Of a stretch of 64,000 bases of DNA, positions 1 through 9,863 are shown piece by piece; the first letter of the stretch is position 1, and the number at the start of each line of letters is the position of its first letter. The stretch lies in the NCBI GenBank assembly GCA_010015655.1, contig ML976670.1, positions 881,397 through 945,396 of the forward strand, in the 5' to 3' direction. Source of the stretch: Bimuria novae-zelandiae CBS 107.79 (lineage: Eukaryota; Ascomycota; Dothideomycetes; Pleosporales; Didymosphaeriaceae). Below the pieces are notes generated by a model. The model was not told the origin of the DNA, searched no databases, and was given only the letters and a program-made list of their open reading frames with translations. The translations under genes were made by a program, and so were the position numbers.

Positions 1-2
1 AG

Positions 3-190
3 ATGAGTAATACAGTGGCCAACTTTCAGCTTTCCACGAGAGTAAACTGCTGAACAACTTGATCGTATCACAGTGTGTACTTCACTTCCATTCCAGGAAT
101 ATCCTCCACCTACTCCTTGGTCGTCTCGGTTTCCTAAAGAATGACTTTTTTGACGTCTGGATCGATGAAGTTTAACACCCTCTACAATTC
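3..190 (-). pseudogene. possible RIP-damaged coding fragment at window edge
   Basis: One minus-strand frame reads as plausible protein for about 60 codons but is broken by two TAG and three TGA codons. Every stop can be explained by a C-to-T or G-to-A transition from Gln, Arg or Trp. It contains the stretches FIDPDVKKVIL and VEDIPGMEVKYTL. I do not recognise the family, and the reading continues off the left edge. It could equally be a chance frame. Confidence 0.25.
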
Positions 191-1029
191 ACTCAAATGA
201 TAACCTCTGTAGGTACATCGACCCAACTCTCTTTTCCTCTTCATGCGGTCCTCCTGGCCTTGGTAGTGCGCTCACAGTTGTCTCTCTCTCCACGAAATGT
301 TACAACTGTCACCGTAGAAGAGGTGCGGGATGTCAGCATTAAAGTAACCGTTCGTCCTTGTGTTGTTAGGTGCGGCCATTCTCACGCCTTCGAAAAAGTC
401 GCAGATAGCGCCAACCGTCTCCTACTAGGACTCACTAACTGACTTCTAATAGGACTAACCGAAGTACATCAAGTCACCCCAGGCTAATCTGGGGGTTTTG
501 AGAGGGTGTGAGAGGGCCAGTCGAGAGACCAACGATGGGGCCATCCACCGGCGAAAAGCACAGTTCGCATTGACGGATCCACCAGTTGTACAAAGATCTG
601 GACAGAATTGATACGTCGCAGCGTAAGAATGTACTATATCTAAGCTAAGCCTGGGTCCCGCTGCTCACGTCGGCGCATTCCTCCCAAGTCGAATGTTCCT
701 TCCCGGCACCTGCGGTACCTATGACACACACTTCTCAGTGGCGCCCCCTTATAAACCACCAAAGAAAGCGCTGCTTCCCAGAGTTACCCCTCTGCAACAC
801 AAAACCAAGACAGGTCAATTCCTTGCAGCTTCCATTCTGACAAAGTCGTTGCCGTTCTCAACCGTGGCCACAGCGCAAAGCCAGTGACACAGTTACAGCA
901 GAAAGGATTCAGTAAACAAGAGGCAGTACCTAAATGATTGGATCAAGCAGTGAAACCAGGATATAAAGAACCACAATTCAGCTACTCACCCATCACTCCA
1001 GACACCCGGCCGAAGCTCAAACACACTGA
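191..1029. other. non-coding stretch, nothing recognised
   Basis: Composition is ordinary and not RIP-like. Small open frames on both strands show no domain, no consistent splice sites and no codon pattern that I would defend. It probably includes the 3-prime flank of the minus-strand gene ending at 1030. Confidence 0.4.
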
Positions 1030-2252
1030 CTATCTGTGCTCGAGCGGCCTTTTTTTTGAAGAACGAACACGAGACACCCATCGCGCAACCCTTGATTTTT
1101 TCGTCGTGCGCCCTAGACCATTCAGCGACACAGGCTTATCCGCAGTCCCGGTCTTCGCCTTTTCCACAGCTGGCCCTTTGCTCGGATTCGATTGTGTCGG
1201 GCCAGCTGACGACTGGACAGGAACTGACTGCACGGCTTGAGACGGGCGGTCCTCGCTACCATTCGCAGCGTGATCAGCACTGCACCGAGTCAATCGCAAG
1301 CGCCCATTGCGCTCATGGTCATCAGAAGTTGAAATCTCCGATGGACCGTCCGCAGACGTCCGCGTTGGAGTATCCATGCGACTTTCCACCTCGACGACCT
1401 GTGGCGAAACGGTCTTGTTTGCCCCGGAATTAATCTTGATAACCTTCTTCTCCGCAGTATGCACCGAGCCAGATCCTGGCTGACACGGACTCGCGGATTC
1501 GGCGTCTTCTTCCGGGTCTTCGAGGATGGTGGGAAGAGGTGCACCCACTGTGCTAAAGAAGCGGTCTATCTGCTGGACTTGCACCCGGTGTTGAACCTCT
1601 GACTCAGACCGTCTCTGGATCTCCTCCTCGATGATCTGGCGCCATTTTTCTTTCTCTGCCTCTACATGGGCCTTTAGATCCCCGCCGTTTGGATAGTACA
1701 CGCCATGACGACGGTTGGTGCTCTTGAATCGGATCCTGGGTCTTGGGATTGGAGGTATTGTGTCTGTTTATTGTGGAGTGTTAAAGTAAGGCAGGACGGA
1801 CAAGAGGGTGACTGTACTGGAAGGTGTTCCTACCTGAGTGCGACCGGGACGTTTCCCGTCCGGAGTTGCATGGTCTGAGCGGCAGGTCGTTGACTTTCCT
1901 TTGAGGAGACACAGGAGAAGCATTGGGGGCGGTTGAGGCTGGCACGGCAATAGCAGCTGCCCTTGGTGTAGCCCTGGTTGGCTCGCAACGCTCCTCCTCC
2001 GAGGGAAGCAGGGAATGGATGATCTACGACAAGGTAAGTATAAAGGTTGCCCAATATATCCGGATATTTGTTCTTTTGACTCACCCAATCCTTTATCACG
2101 TTATTATCGGCAAAACTGATGGGAGATTCGCTCCTGCTGGCGTCGGCGGTTCCACCGGTGCTCGTGGCAGTAGCGTAGGGCTGCTCTGTGCTGTTTCTCG
2201 CCCTACGGCCGCTGTGCTCTGTTTTGCTTGAAAGTCGAGGATGCGTGGGCAT
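1030..2252 (-). CDS. hypothetical protein, three exons, 363 aa
   Basis: Proposed exons on the minus strand are 2252-2085, 2023-1834 and 1763-1030. The introns are 61 and 70 nt. The first has a GTGAGT donor and a TTACTTAC-like branch site; the second has a GTAGGA donor and a CAG acceptor. Joining them keeps one open frame across two phase changes, which is the main support for the model. The long final exon alone lacks an ATG near its start, so the spliced model explains it better. The product is mostly low-complexity and probably disordered: Ser/Pro/Arg-rich in the first half, a charged helical stretch around residues 135-155 (KEKWRQIIEEEIQRR), and a basic C-terminus ending in SSKKRPLEHR. I recognise no domain. 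The start at 2252 is the second in-frame possibility; an upstream GTG at 2276 was ignored. Confidence 0.6.
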
Positions 2253-2370
2253 TATCTCGGACGCGCGCGCGTTCACTCCTTCACGGTGGGCACTGTGCGT
2301 GTGCAGTTCTCATGGCGAGGGATGCAACGCTACATGAGGCATTGGTTTGGCTATCAAGATCGTGTGCGCC

Positions 2371-2532
2371 TAGTGCTATGAATGATTGCATTATCGCATT
2401 ATTGTTGGGAATAACGGGCTGATCTGCAAGGCTACTTGAGGCCATGAGGTGGCTCTCGTGGTAGTATGTGCTTTAGTGGTATGAACGATCGCATATCGGA
2501 TTATCGTTGGGGAAAACGGATTGACTCTGCAA
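2371..2532 (+). repeat. imperfect direct repeat, two 59-bp copies
   Basis: Copies lie at 2371-2429 and 2474-2532. Both start TAGTG.TATGAA and end TCTGCAA, and both contain ATTATYGTTGGG-like cores. They differ by scattered substitutions and an offsetting small indel. The function is unknown. Confidence 0.6.
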
Positions 2533-3151
2533 TGGTACGGTAAACACCCGGGCCAATCCAGAAATCAGGGTCTCCAATGAGGTATTTATCCATTACAATC
2601 ACTTCGACAAAAGGCATTCTTTTGTTATGGAAAGGCTGTTTTCGATGCAGATAATGAGACAGATGGGTCCCAGGCAGAGTGAGACATGTTCGGGAACTCG
2701 CGTGGTTGAGACCTACAGGTCTTGAGGGCAACATTTGGGGACAGTTCCCAGAAACATGGCACCACACATGAGTGACCTATCATACAAATGATGAATACCA
2801 AAACTTCCATGTGCGACTTAGTTAGCAACTCCACCTGGCGAGAGCCACTACGCACGCGCACACACGCAGATGCACGGTTGAAACACACATGCATCTCCAT
2901 TGAAAAGACACCACGCTTGACCGCTCGCTTTTACACCAAAAACTATAAACACCGTATACAATCGAGATTGAGCGGGCAGTTCAAAACACTGCTTCGCGAA
3001 GCTTCGAGTGGACTCAGCCGTGCGCCCAGCACGCCTACCTCCGTAAACACAGGCCTTGTGTTACCCCGGACTCTAGGACAAAATAGCAAAGCGGCAGCTG
3101 TACATTTAACCAAGTCAAGCCAGGTGCATTATCCACAACAACAACACAACC
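2533..3151. other. intergenic, probable promoter and 5-prime leader of the 3152 gene
   Basis: No gene is seen. The last 60 bases before the start codon at 3152 are CA-rich (repeated CAACAACA), a composition common in fungal 5-prime leaders. Earlier frames on both strands lack any supporting features. Confidence 0.4.
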
Positions 3152-4108
3152 ATGCCACTTGCCATCTACGAAGCATACATGGCTCGCAAAGAAAACCAAC
3201 AAAAACATACACACGACGATGGACCCGCACACGAGGAGGCAGTTCTGGCCCAGATGAAGCTTAAGAATGAAACGCCAACAGAGGAGCCTCAATCTGCACA
3301 AGTCGTAGACATATTTCCCATGCTACATCCAAACCCCAAGCCGCGTCCGTATCCTCACTTCTCCTCCCTGGAGTGTTTACGCAAGTACATCGACGACCAG
3401 GGCGAGCAATACCGCCGCGAGGTGCTCGAGACGAAGTTAGAACACAGCCACGCCGAGGATAAGTGTTGCTGTAAACAAGCTTCCTCTGAGCAGTCGTCTG
3501 TAGAGCGAACGGCATCCTCATCATGCCGAGCCAAGCTTCCACGATCACAGGCACGCCCTCCGCATTTTCAACCCCTGACTCCTCCACAGCGAAAGCCCTC
3601 AGAACCCAATTCCCGCCCCTGCAACATCACCGACGCCTCCCTTGCGCCCAGCACCAAAGCCGCAATCGAAGCCTACATCCCCACCACCATCCTACGCCTA
3701 CCGCTGTACTACAGGATCTTCGCCCTCCGCGCATGGTACGATTACCTGTGCGCGGCCGAGCCAGTGCAGACGCAGCTGCCGCCGCAGCGCACGAGGAAGC
3801 GGGCAGTTGGGGCTGTGGTGACGCCGTGGGATACTGGGTTGGAAAGGTGGAGGGGGAGTTTGAAGTCATGGGCGTCGGAGGTCGATAGGATTAAAGAGGA
3901 AAGGGAAGTGGAAGGACAGAGTCTAGATGTGCTGGAGGGAAATGTGCTCGGGAGGGATTGGGCGTGCGGCAGAGAAGGAAAGACGATACTGGTGTACAGG
4001 CGGAGCGAGGAGGAGGGTAAGGTGGTGAAGGTGGTGAAGGTGGTGAAGGTGGCGAAGGACTCGGTTTTTGAGAGGATGGCTGGGGGGTTTAAGAGGGCGT
4101 TGTCGTAG
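3152..4108 (+). CDS. hypothetical protein, single exon, 318 aa
   Basis: An uninterrupted frame from the ATG in an AACCATGCC context to TAG, with GC-rich third positions typical of the island genes. The N-terminal half is polar and Pro/Ser-rich with a CCC cluster near residue 109. The middle (about residues 165-205) has a hydrophobic, aromatic segment, IFALRAWYDYLCAAEP, preceded by YIPTTILRLPLYYR; this could be a small folded region. The C-terminal third is charged. A 9-bp minisatellite at 4021-4056 encodes a repeated Val-Val-Lys run. No known domain, signal peptide or clear membrane span is visible. The gene stands alone, on the opposite strand to the gene at 1030-2252. Function unknown. Confidence 0.7.
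   Translation: MPLAIYEAYMARKENQQKHTHDDGPAHEEAVLAQMKLKNETPTEEPQSAQVVDIFPMLHPNPKPRPYPHFSSLECLRKYIDDQGEQYRREVLETKLEHSHAEDKCCCKQASSEQSSVERTASSSCRAKLPRSQARPPHFQPLTPPQRKPSEPNSRPCNITDASLAPSTKAAIEAYIPTTILRLPLYYRIFALRAWYDYLCAAEPVQTQLPPQRTRKRAVGAVVTPWDTGLERWRGSLKSWASEVDRIKEEREVEGQSLDVLEGNVLGRDWACGREGKTILVYRRSEEEGKVVKVVKVVKVAKDSVFERMAGGFKRALS
4021..4056 (+). repeat. 9-bp minisatellite, four copies, inside a coding region
   Basis: GGTGGTGAA is repeated three times, followed by GGTGGCGAA. It keeps the frame and encodes Val-Val-Lys repeats near the C-terminus of the 318-aa protein. Confidence 0.85.
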
Positions 4109-5552
4109 CGGCGCTGTGAGGTTGTGGGATCTGTGGCGTGGAGCTGAGGTTGAGGATAAGAACGACAATAGTTTGATGTATCTTAGTATGAATTATACGT
4201 TGGCAGTGTGTTATCCCAGGATGGGCAATACCGCGAGGGAACGCTTGCTGCTAAGTGAACTGTGTATAGTCAAGCTTTGGATTTTTCAGTATAAGTTTCG
4301 TCTGCTGTCTCGTTCCATCTCTTAACGTTCGATTGTGTCTGGAAAATCCACTCGAGAATGAAACCATTGTATCTTGGCTGACTCGCGGGGGAAGAAGATG
4401 CAACGGCGCATCTCCGAGCTTTGCTCACGCTTACGACTGTGCTGGCGTTTGAAAGATGATCCCGGGTCCGCTCAGCACCGCCAGAAACATCGGACATGAT
4501 GAATTCCGGAGACGTAAACTTGTATGCTGTTCACATAGTCACGACAAGCGATAGAGCCTCACGCTACGCTTTCCATCACAGCCCGTTTCAGCATCGGGTA
4601 CTGGCAAAGGTGCAGTATCAGTATTCGTATCCGAGCGCGTTCCGTCATAAGAAAAAGCAGGTGGGCGGGCGAATTAGGGTGCGTAGGAGCACAAATGTAT
4701 ATTAAATGTCCGTATTACCATAGCGGCAGCGATGGAGTGATACGCAGGTGATTGAGTGATAGGGTGCCGTGCTTGATTCATACAGTGCAGTAGCCGCTTG
4801 CAAGGCCTTCCCCATGCGTTTCGCGTACGGTCGCGGTCGCAGCACGAACAGAGGACACACAAGTGCCGCCGACGCGCTGGTGTGCGACGGCGACGGCGTG
4901 CCCCTCGGCGCGCCGTGTTCAGTTTGGGGCGAGTGCATAGCGGTGCAGGCCAGTGGCCACGGGCTTCGAACTCGCGCCCTATCAGCTATCCGCAACGGGT
5001 GTGGAGGTGAACAGGGTTTGGGGGGGTTGGCGGTGAGTGGACCTCCCTCGCAGCTTGGCTTCGCTGCTGTCTCGCAAGAGTTTCACTGCGGCCATTGACC
5101 AGACGCGCCTGCCTTTTTACCAAAAAGCCGCCACTGCCCAGGGGCGCCCTCTCACCACGCTGCACCTCTGTATTCCCACCACGACCGTCGCGAGCACCCA
5201 ACGCTGCGAAAGCATCACGACTCACTCACTGCCCGTAGCGAGCGCCCTGTCCACCGACCACCCCCGCCTAACCAGTGGCCCGCGCTGCGAGCAACTCCCA
5301 AGCTCGGCTCTCCCGCCGCCTCACAGGCCAAGCGATAAACCGCCCCTTCTCACTGCATACCTACCGCGACTTCCATCAGTCAGTCGCTGCTAAAAACTGC
5401 ATCTGTCCGTCTGCACTCTCGGTTTTTGTGTGTACTCGAACGTCCAGGCTGACTGAGCCCGTTGCAAGCCCGAACGCTTCGCACTGTCCTAGCGACCCCA
5501 GCTACAAGTACCGCCAGCACGTCCTCCGCAGCGCGCAATCGGCCCTCCCAAC
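4109..5552. other. intergenic region with a dispersed repeat; leader of the Rac gene
   Basis: It contains one copy (reverse orientation) of the dispersed motif at 4208-4222. From about 5040 onward it is pyrimidine-rich with many CACC/CTCAC tracts, consistent with a long 5-prime leader for the GTPase gene at 5553. Short frames at 4496-4705 and 4769-5098 overlap one another on both strands and show no protein-like features. Confidence 0.45.
4208..4222 (-). repeat. dispersed short repeat motif (TATCCTRGGGTAACAC family)
   Basis: Reverse-strand copy reading GTGTTATCCCAGGAT. The same core occurs near 23094, 23148, 25926, 41548, 57291, 57345, 57454 and 62835. Confidence 0.55.
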
Positions 5553-6422
5553 ATGGCTGCCCCTACAACCCAATCCCTGAAGGTGTGTGCCCATCTGCAC
5601 CCGCGCCTTCATGCCCAGAAATTGAGCTAATCGGTTGCAGTGTGTGGTGACTGGTGACGGTGCTGTAGGCAAAGTGAGTGGATTCTCAGTGCTACGGTGA
5701 TGCATCCTCGAGCTGACAGCCTGCGCAGACATGTCTTCTCATCTCATACACTACGAATGCGTTCCCGGGAGAATACATTCCCACCGTGTGAGTAGCACGA
5801 ACGGCGTCTCGCACGACGACCAACTGACGCGCACGAAGCTTCGATAATTACTCGGCAAATGTCATGGTCGATGGCAAGCCCATAAGTCTTGGTCTTTGGG
5901 ATACTGCAGGACAGGAGGATTACGACCGTCTGCGGCCGCTGTCCTACCCCCAGACCGATGTTTTCCTAATTTGCTTTTCCATCGTCAGCCCGCCCTCGTT
6001 TGACAACGTCAAGGCCAAGGTAACCTCGCCACCCCGCGCTTCAGCATTTCTCAAATTGACACGATCCAGTGGTACCCAGAGATCGACCATCATGCGCCCG
6101 GCGTGCCCATCATTCTCGTCGGAACCAAGTTGGATTTGAGGGACGACGAAGCGACCAAGGAGAGCCTGAGACAGAAGAAGATGGCACCCATACAGTACGA
6201 GCAGGCCGTCATGGTGGCGAAGGAGATCAAAGCCCAGAAATACTTGGAATGCTCAGCGCTGACGCAGCGGAATCTTAAGAGCGTTTTTGATGAGGCCATC
6301 CGGTAAAACACCCACTACTTGTTGTCGCCATACTCAGCTAATCCCGCCACAGTGCCGTGCTTAGCCCTCGCCCTCAAACGACTGGAAAGGCCAGGAAGAG
6401 CAAAGGCTGCACCATCTTGTAG
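5553..6422 (+). CDS. rac1: Rho-family small GTPase Rac, six exons, 201 aa
   Basis: Exons are 5553-5582, 5641-5673, 5729-5787, 5839-6019, 6070-6302 and 6353-6422, separated by five introns of 50-58 nt. The spliced protein has the full GTPase set: P-loop GDGAVGKT (about 15-22), switch I YIPTVFDNY, DTAGQE, the TKLD base-specificity motif and the ECSAL G5 motif. It carries a Rho-type insert ([15 protein letters not shown]) and ends in the CAAX box CTIL after a short basic stretch. Rac-like positions such as [15 protein letters not shown] and [14 protein letters not shown] separate it from fungal Cdc42. Known role of the family: membrane-bound switch for polarised growth, actin organisation and NADPH oxidase activation at hyphal tips. 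All functional motifs look intact. Confidence 0.96.
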
Positions 6423-7076
6423 AGAGTGACTGCGGTAGAAGGGTCGGTAGAATTGCGGTTGGGGTTCCGCAGAGATCGGGGTTGAATACCATTCGGCGAG
6501 ACAGCGACGGGACGACGGCTCGAATCCTTCGTCAGAGCAGCAAGCAGTCCACGGCGCCGTCTCGAACAAAATACCCAAGGCGCCGATCTCGAGACATACA
6601 TACACACCCCGAGGCGGGTACAGCAGGCACGTCTGTGTGAGTGGACGGAGTGAGCTCTATCATTTGGATCTTGGGTTACTCTACAGATGCATCAGGCCCG
6701 CAGGAGTTTTCATCTGCGTGTAGATAATGGACCATGTGCGTTTTGGGTCTGCCACTCTCCTTTGGCATGGAAGAACTGGAATACGGCTTTTTATTCCCAT
6801 AGATCTTGGCATTTCATCAGCATTGCATTGCGCCTTTTAATTCTTTAGTATATGAGACTTGGAGTTGGTGACGTGATATTGCTCAGATTATTATGCAATG
6901 CGTAATAGAGTTGCTCGTCAACAAACGCGACGGGAGTCTGGGAGGGGTGAGCGATTCGAAGTGAATGCAGCTCGGCACAGCCCCACGATGAAAGCTCCAC
7001 CCCTGCCGTTCCTGCGCTACCTAGGTACAAGCTCCCCGGACCCCGCGACAGACCAACTGGCCGCAACACTACCAAC
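6423..7076. other. intergenic region
   Basis: Holds the 3-prime end of the Rac gene and the upstream region of the UBX gene. No gene, tRNA or repeat is supported. A tRNA B-box-like string near 6520 has no matching A box or cloverleaf. Confidence 0.4.
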
Positions 7077-8625
7077 ATGTTCCACGAGGGGAATTTACAG
7101 AGCGGAATAACTCGTGCTATACGGGAGCAGAAGTTGGTCGGATGCTTCGTTCGAGGTATTACCAATATACTATCAGGAGAAGCCCAAGCTAACATGCATA
7201 GACGATGGAGCCGAGAGCACAACCTGGGAGGACGAATGGCTGAAGAGCGGCTGGGTGAGTGTGGACACATGCGTTGATGATTATGTTAACATGGACAGCT
7301 GTCTAGTCTGCTCGAGCAGAAAGCCGTTCTCCTGCGCCTCGAGGCCGGCTCGACAGAGGCAGGCTTCCTCTCAGCCTTCTGCACTATATCCGCGACGCCT
7401 ACGTTCATTGTGATACAGTAGGTCGTATGCCTAGTCCGAAGTAGCATGAAATAACAATCATAGGAATGGACAGCTCCAGGAACACCTGAGTAGCGGCATA
7501 AGTCAGAACGAGTTCGTGAATCGTGTGCGAAAGGTGTTGGGCGCACCACCAATTCCAGGCACGGCGCAACCCACAACCAGCGTACCACAGACATCTACGC
7601 CAGAGCCTGCACGGATACCGCCTCCCGCTCGGCCCACCGATACCCCGGAAGCCTCGACCTCCGCGCCGGCACCACCTCTTTCTTCAAACGCAAAAGGGAA
7701 GCAGAAAGCCACATCTCCAGCGCCACAGCCAGAGCTGTCGGTATCGAAAGCACAGCAAGATGCGAGGGATGCGCTGCGGAAGAAGAAGCAGGAAGAGAAG
7801 GAGGAGCTCGCGCGCATAAAGGCACGCATCGAAGCAGACAAGGCGGAACGCAAAGCACAGGCAGAAGCGCGGAAAGCCGAGCGCGAGCGACTGGCACAAG
7901 CAGAACCTACGACCTCGCAACGTTCCGTCACAACAAGCTCGAAAGGGTCGAATGCGAAGGAGGTGCATCTCAACGTGCGCATGTTCGATGGCGCTACCAT
8001 CCGCGCCACATTCCCGCGGATAGCGAATCTACAAGACGACGTGCGGCCGTGGATAGACCGTGAATTTGTAGCGAGGGCTGAGAACCCAAACGAGCGACAT
8101 CCGCCATATTACTTCAAACAGATACTGGCACCCTTACCGAGCCGTGAGCTGTCAGCCGGGGAGGAGAGTCAGACACTTAGCGACATCGATCTTGCACCGT
8201 CCGCGACGCTTGTGCTCCAACCTGTGAAAGGGTACACTGAGGCATATTCGGGTAACTCCCGTGGTATTGTCGGTGGAGCCGCAGGTGGCGTCTTCAGCCT
8301 TGTTGGTGGGGCTTTTAATCTGGCTGGCTCTACCGTAGGCTATGTGAGCAACACATTGTCGTCCGTCCTGGGAGGCGGGGCAAGCGCACAGCAGGATACT
8401 CTGCAGCAACCGACCGAGGGACGGTCATTAGGCAACACGTCACAAGAGCCAGCTAGTTCGGCGGGTATTCGCGTCCGGACGCTCGCCGATCAGCGGTCAA
8501 GGGAACCCAGGAACGAGCAGTTGTATAATGGTAATCAGGTAGGTCGGGAAGGATTCTTCTTCTGAGCTTCACTGACATGCACCAAGTTAAATTTCGAGCC
8601 CCGGGATGATGATTCAAATCGGTAG
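7077..8625 (+). CDS. UBX domain protein with N-terminal thioredoxin-like region, 454 aa
   Basis: Proposed exons are 7077-7155, 7202-7254, 7299-7417, 7464-8538 and 8587-8625. The introns are 44-48 nt with GT...TAG/CAG/AAG ends, and the frame closes across all of them. The N-terminus (MFHEGNLQSGI, then QKLVGCFVR and TPTFIVIQNGQL) fits the thioredoxin-like fold found before the UBX domain in UBXN4-type proteins. A long charged coiled coil with KKKQEEKEELARIKARI follows at about 165-235. The UBX domain at about 246-340 begins VHLNVRMFDGATIRATF and ends LVLQPVKG. A glycine-rich hydrophobic stretch (GGAAGGVFSLVGGAFNLAG) comes next and may contact membrane. The family recruits the AAA-ATPase Cdc48/p97, often in ER-associated degradation. 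The last exon, giving a NQLNFEPR ending, is an inference; without it the frame stops at 8565. Confidence 0.82.
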
Positions 8626-8775
8626 CAGCCACGAGAAGGCCCCAGGTATGCATGGGAAGAAACCAGGGCTTTCTGATTTTCATGCTCGACTATCCTTTCT
8701 CTTTGCTATCATTATCTTTGAGACGCACTTTACGCGCCACGGGGTATCATTGATGCTTATCCGCAATGGTATGAC

Positions 8776-9657
8776 CTAGTAGAACATGAACAGTCCATTG
8801 CCTTCGTCGTCGTCTCCGACGAATTCCTTGCGCAGCAGGAGCTTGATCAAAGGCTCGTGAAGATCCTTCATGTCGAGAATGCCACGCTTCTTCTGGTCAA
8901 TGTACGACACATCAACCACCACCGTTTTCAAGTTCACCGTCGACAGTGCATTCTGGTCCAGCAGGACAGACAGCCTGTCGGGCGTACCAACACCAAAGTC
9001 GATCCTGTAGTATGTTAGCATGTAGCTTACGAAATCGGGTATGCAGACGCACTTATTCTTCTTGAGATGCTCCACTTGCTCAGCGACTTTCATGTGCTTG
9101 GCAAACAACTTGGCCACGTTCGGATTCTTGACGCCTACTTTTGGCAGCCCCGCTTTCAGCGACCGGAAGACGTCCGCAGCTCTTATTCCAGAGGCCGTAA
9201 CCACAAGCGTATGCGGCGCACCGGTAGGTTTTGCAGGCGTGGGCTCCAGCTTTCCGCACTGCTTCTTCAGAAAGACCGGGAGGTTGTTCAAAGTCCGGGG
9301 CTCAGAGTAACCGGTCGTGTCCTTGACAGTGCGCGTAGGTAGAAACCTATCCTCCAGCTCTACACTACTCAGCTCCTTCCCATACAGCCTCGTCCTCGCA
9401 TTCACATAATCGGCAAGCAGCTGGCTGTCCATGCGCTCGAAGGCCCGGTTAACACCCAGCTCTTGGTCCAAATCATCCTCGTTGATCTCCTTCAATTTTT
9501 GCTTTTTCCTTTCCTTCCTCTTTGCTTTCTTGGCGACTTTTTTGCTGTTTTGCGTGGAGGGTTCTTCGGCGGCTCGCTTGCGCTTTTTGGATGTGGCGGT
9601 GGGGTCGAATTCAGGCTCTATGAGTGGGACGCCTGCTTCGGATTCGGAGTCTGACAT
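8776..9657 (-). CDS. CMS1: Cms1-like ribosomal small subunit biogenesis protein, 277 aa
   Basis: Exons are 9657-9053 and 9004-8776. The 48-nt intron is a multiple of three and has no stop, so an unspliced reading adds 16 residues. It nevertheless has a GTGCGT donor, a TGCTAAC branch and a CTACAG end, and removing it restores the helicase-like HLKKNK-IDFGVGTPDRL segment. The N-terminus is acidic then strongly basic (KKVAKKAKRKERKKQK), typical of nucleolar proteins. The rest resembles a degenerate DEAD-box core: TLVVTASGIRAADVFRSLK, GVGTPDRL, and VVVDVSYID in place of DEAD, without a Walker A. The Cms1 family associates with the 90S pre-ribosome and U3 snoRNP. It is divergent from the CENP-T gene, with starts 206 bp apart. 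The ATG chosen at 9657 gives MSDSESE, a normal acidic start. Confidence 0.9.
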   Translation of the reverse strand: MSDSESEAGVPLIEPEFDPTATSKKRKRAAEEPSTQNSKKVAKKAKRKERKKQKLKEINEDDLDQELGVNRAFERMDSQLLADYVNARTRLYGKELSSVELEDRFLPTRTVKDTTGYSEPRTLNNLPVFLKKQCGKLEPTPAKPTGAPHTLVVTASGIRAADVFRSLKAGLPKVGVKNPNVAKLFAKHMKVAEQVEHLKKNKCVCIPDFVSYMLTYYRIDFGVGTPDRLSVLLDQNALSTVNLKTVVVDVSYIDQKKRGILDMKDLHEPLIKLLLRKEFVGDDDEGNGLFMFY

Positions 9658-9863
9658 GGTGTTATGAGGGAATGTTTGAGCGTGGAACGGTGCGCGTAGG
9701 TGATTTGAGGCGGGCGAAACTTTTCTGGGGCGCAGGGTGTGGCGCGGTATCGATAAGGGAGGCGCTAAGCTAGGGACGCGAGGACGCGTTTTGTGGAGAC
9801 AGCGACAACACGGGCGCAGAGGGGGACTCGCAACGCTTTCGACACTCTGACAAGACACCCACC
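9658..9863. promoter_or_regulatory. shared divergent promoter of CMS1 and the CENP-T gene
   Basis: Only 206 bp separate the two start codons, so both genes must start transcription inside or close to this interval. No TATA box is obvious. This is a positional inference. Confidence 0.6.

Noticed and set aside
4926..4990. tRNA-like string (GGGCGAG... with TTCGAACTC)
   Set aside because: The possible acceptor halves are only about 54 nt apart, there is no A box, and the T stem does not pair on either strand.
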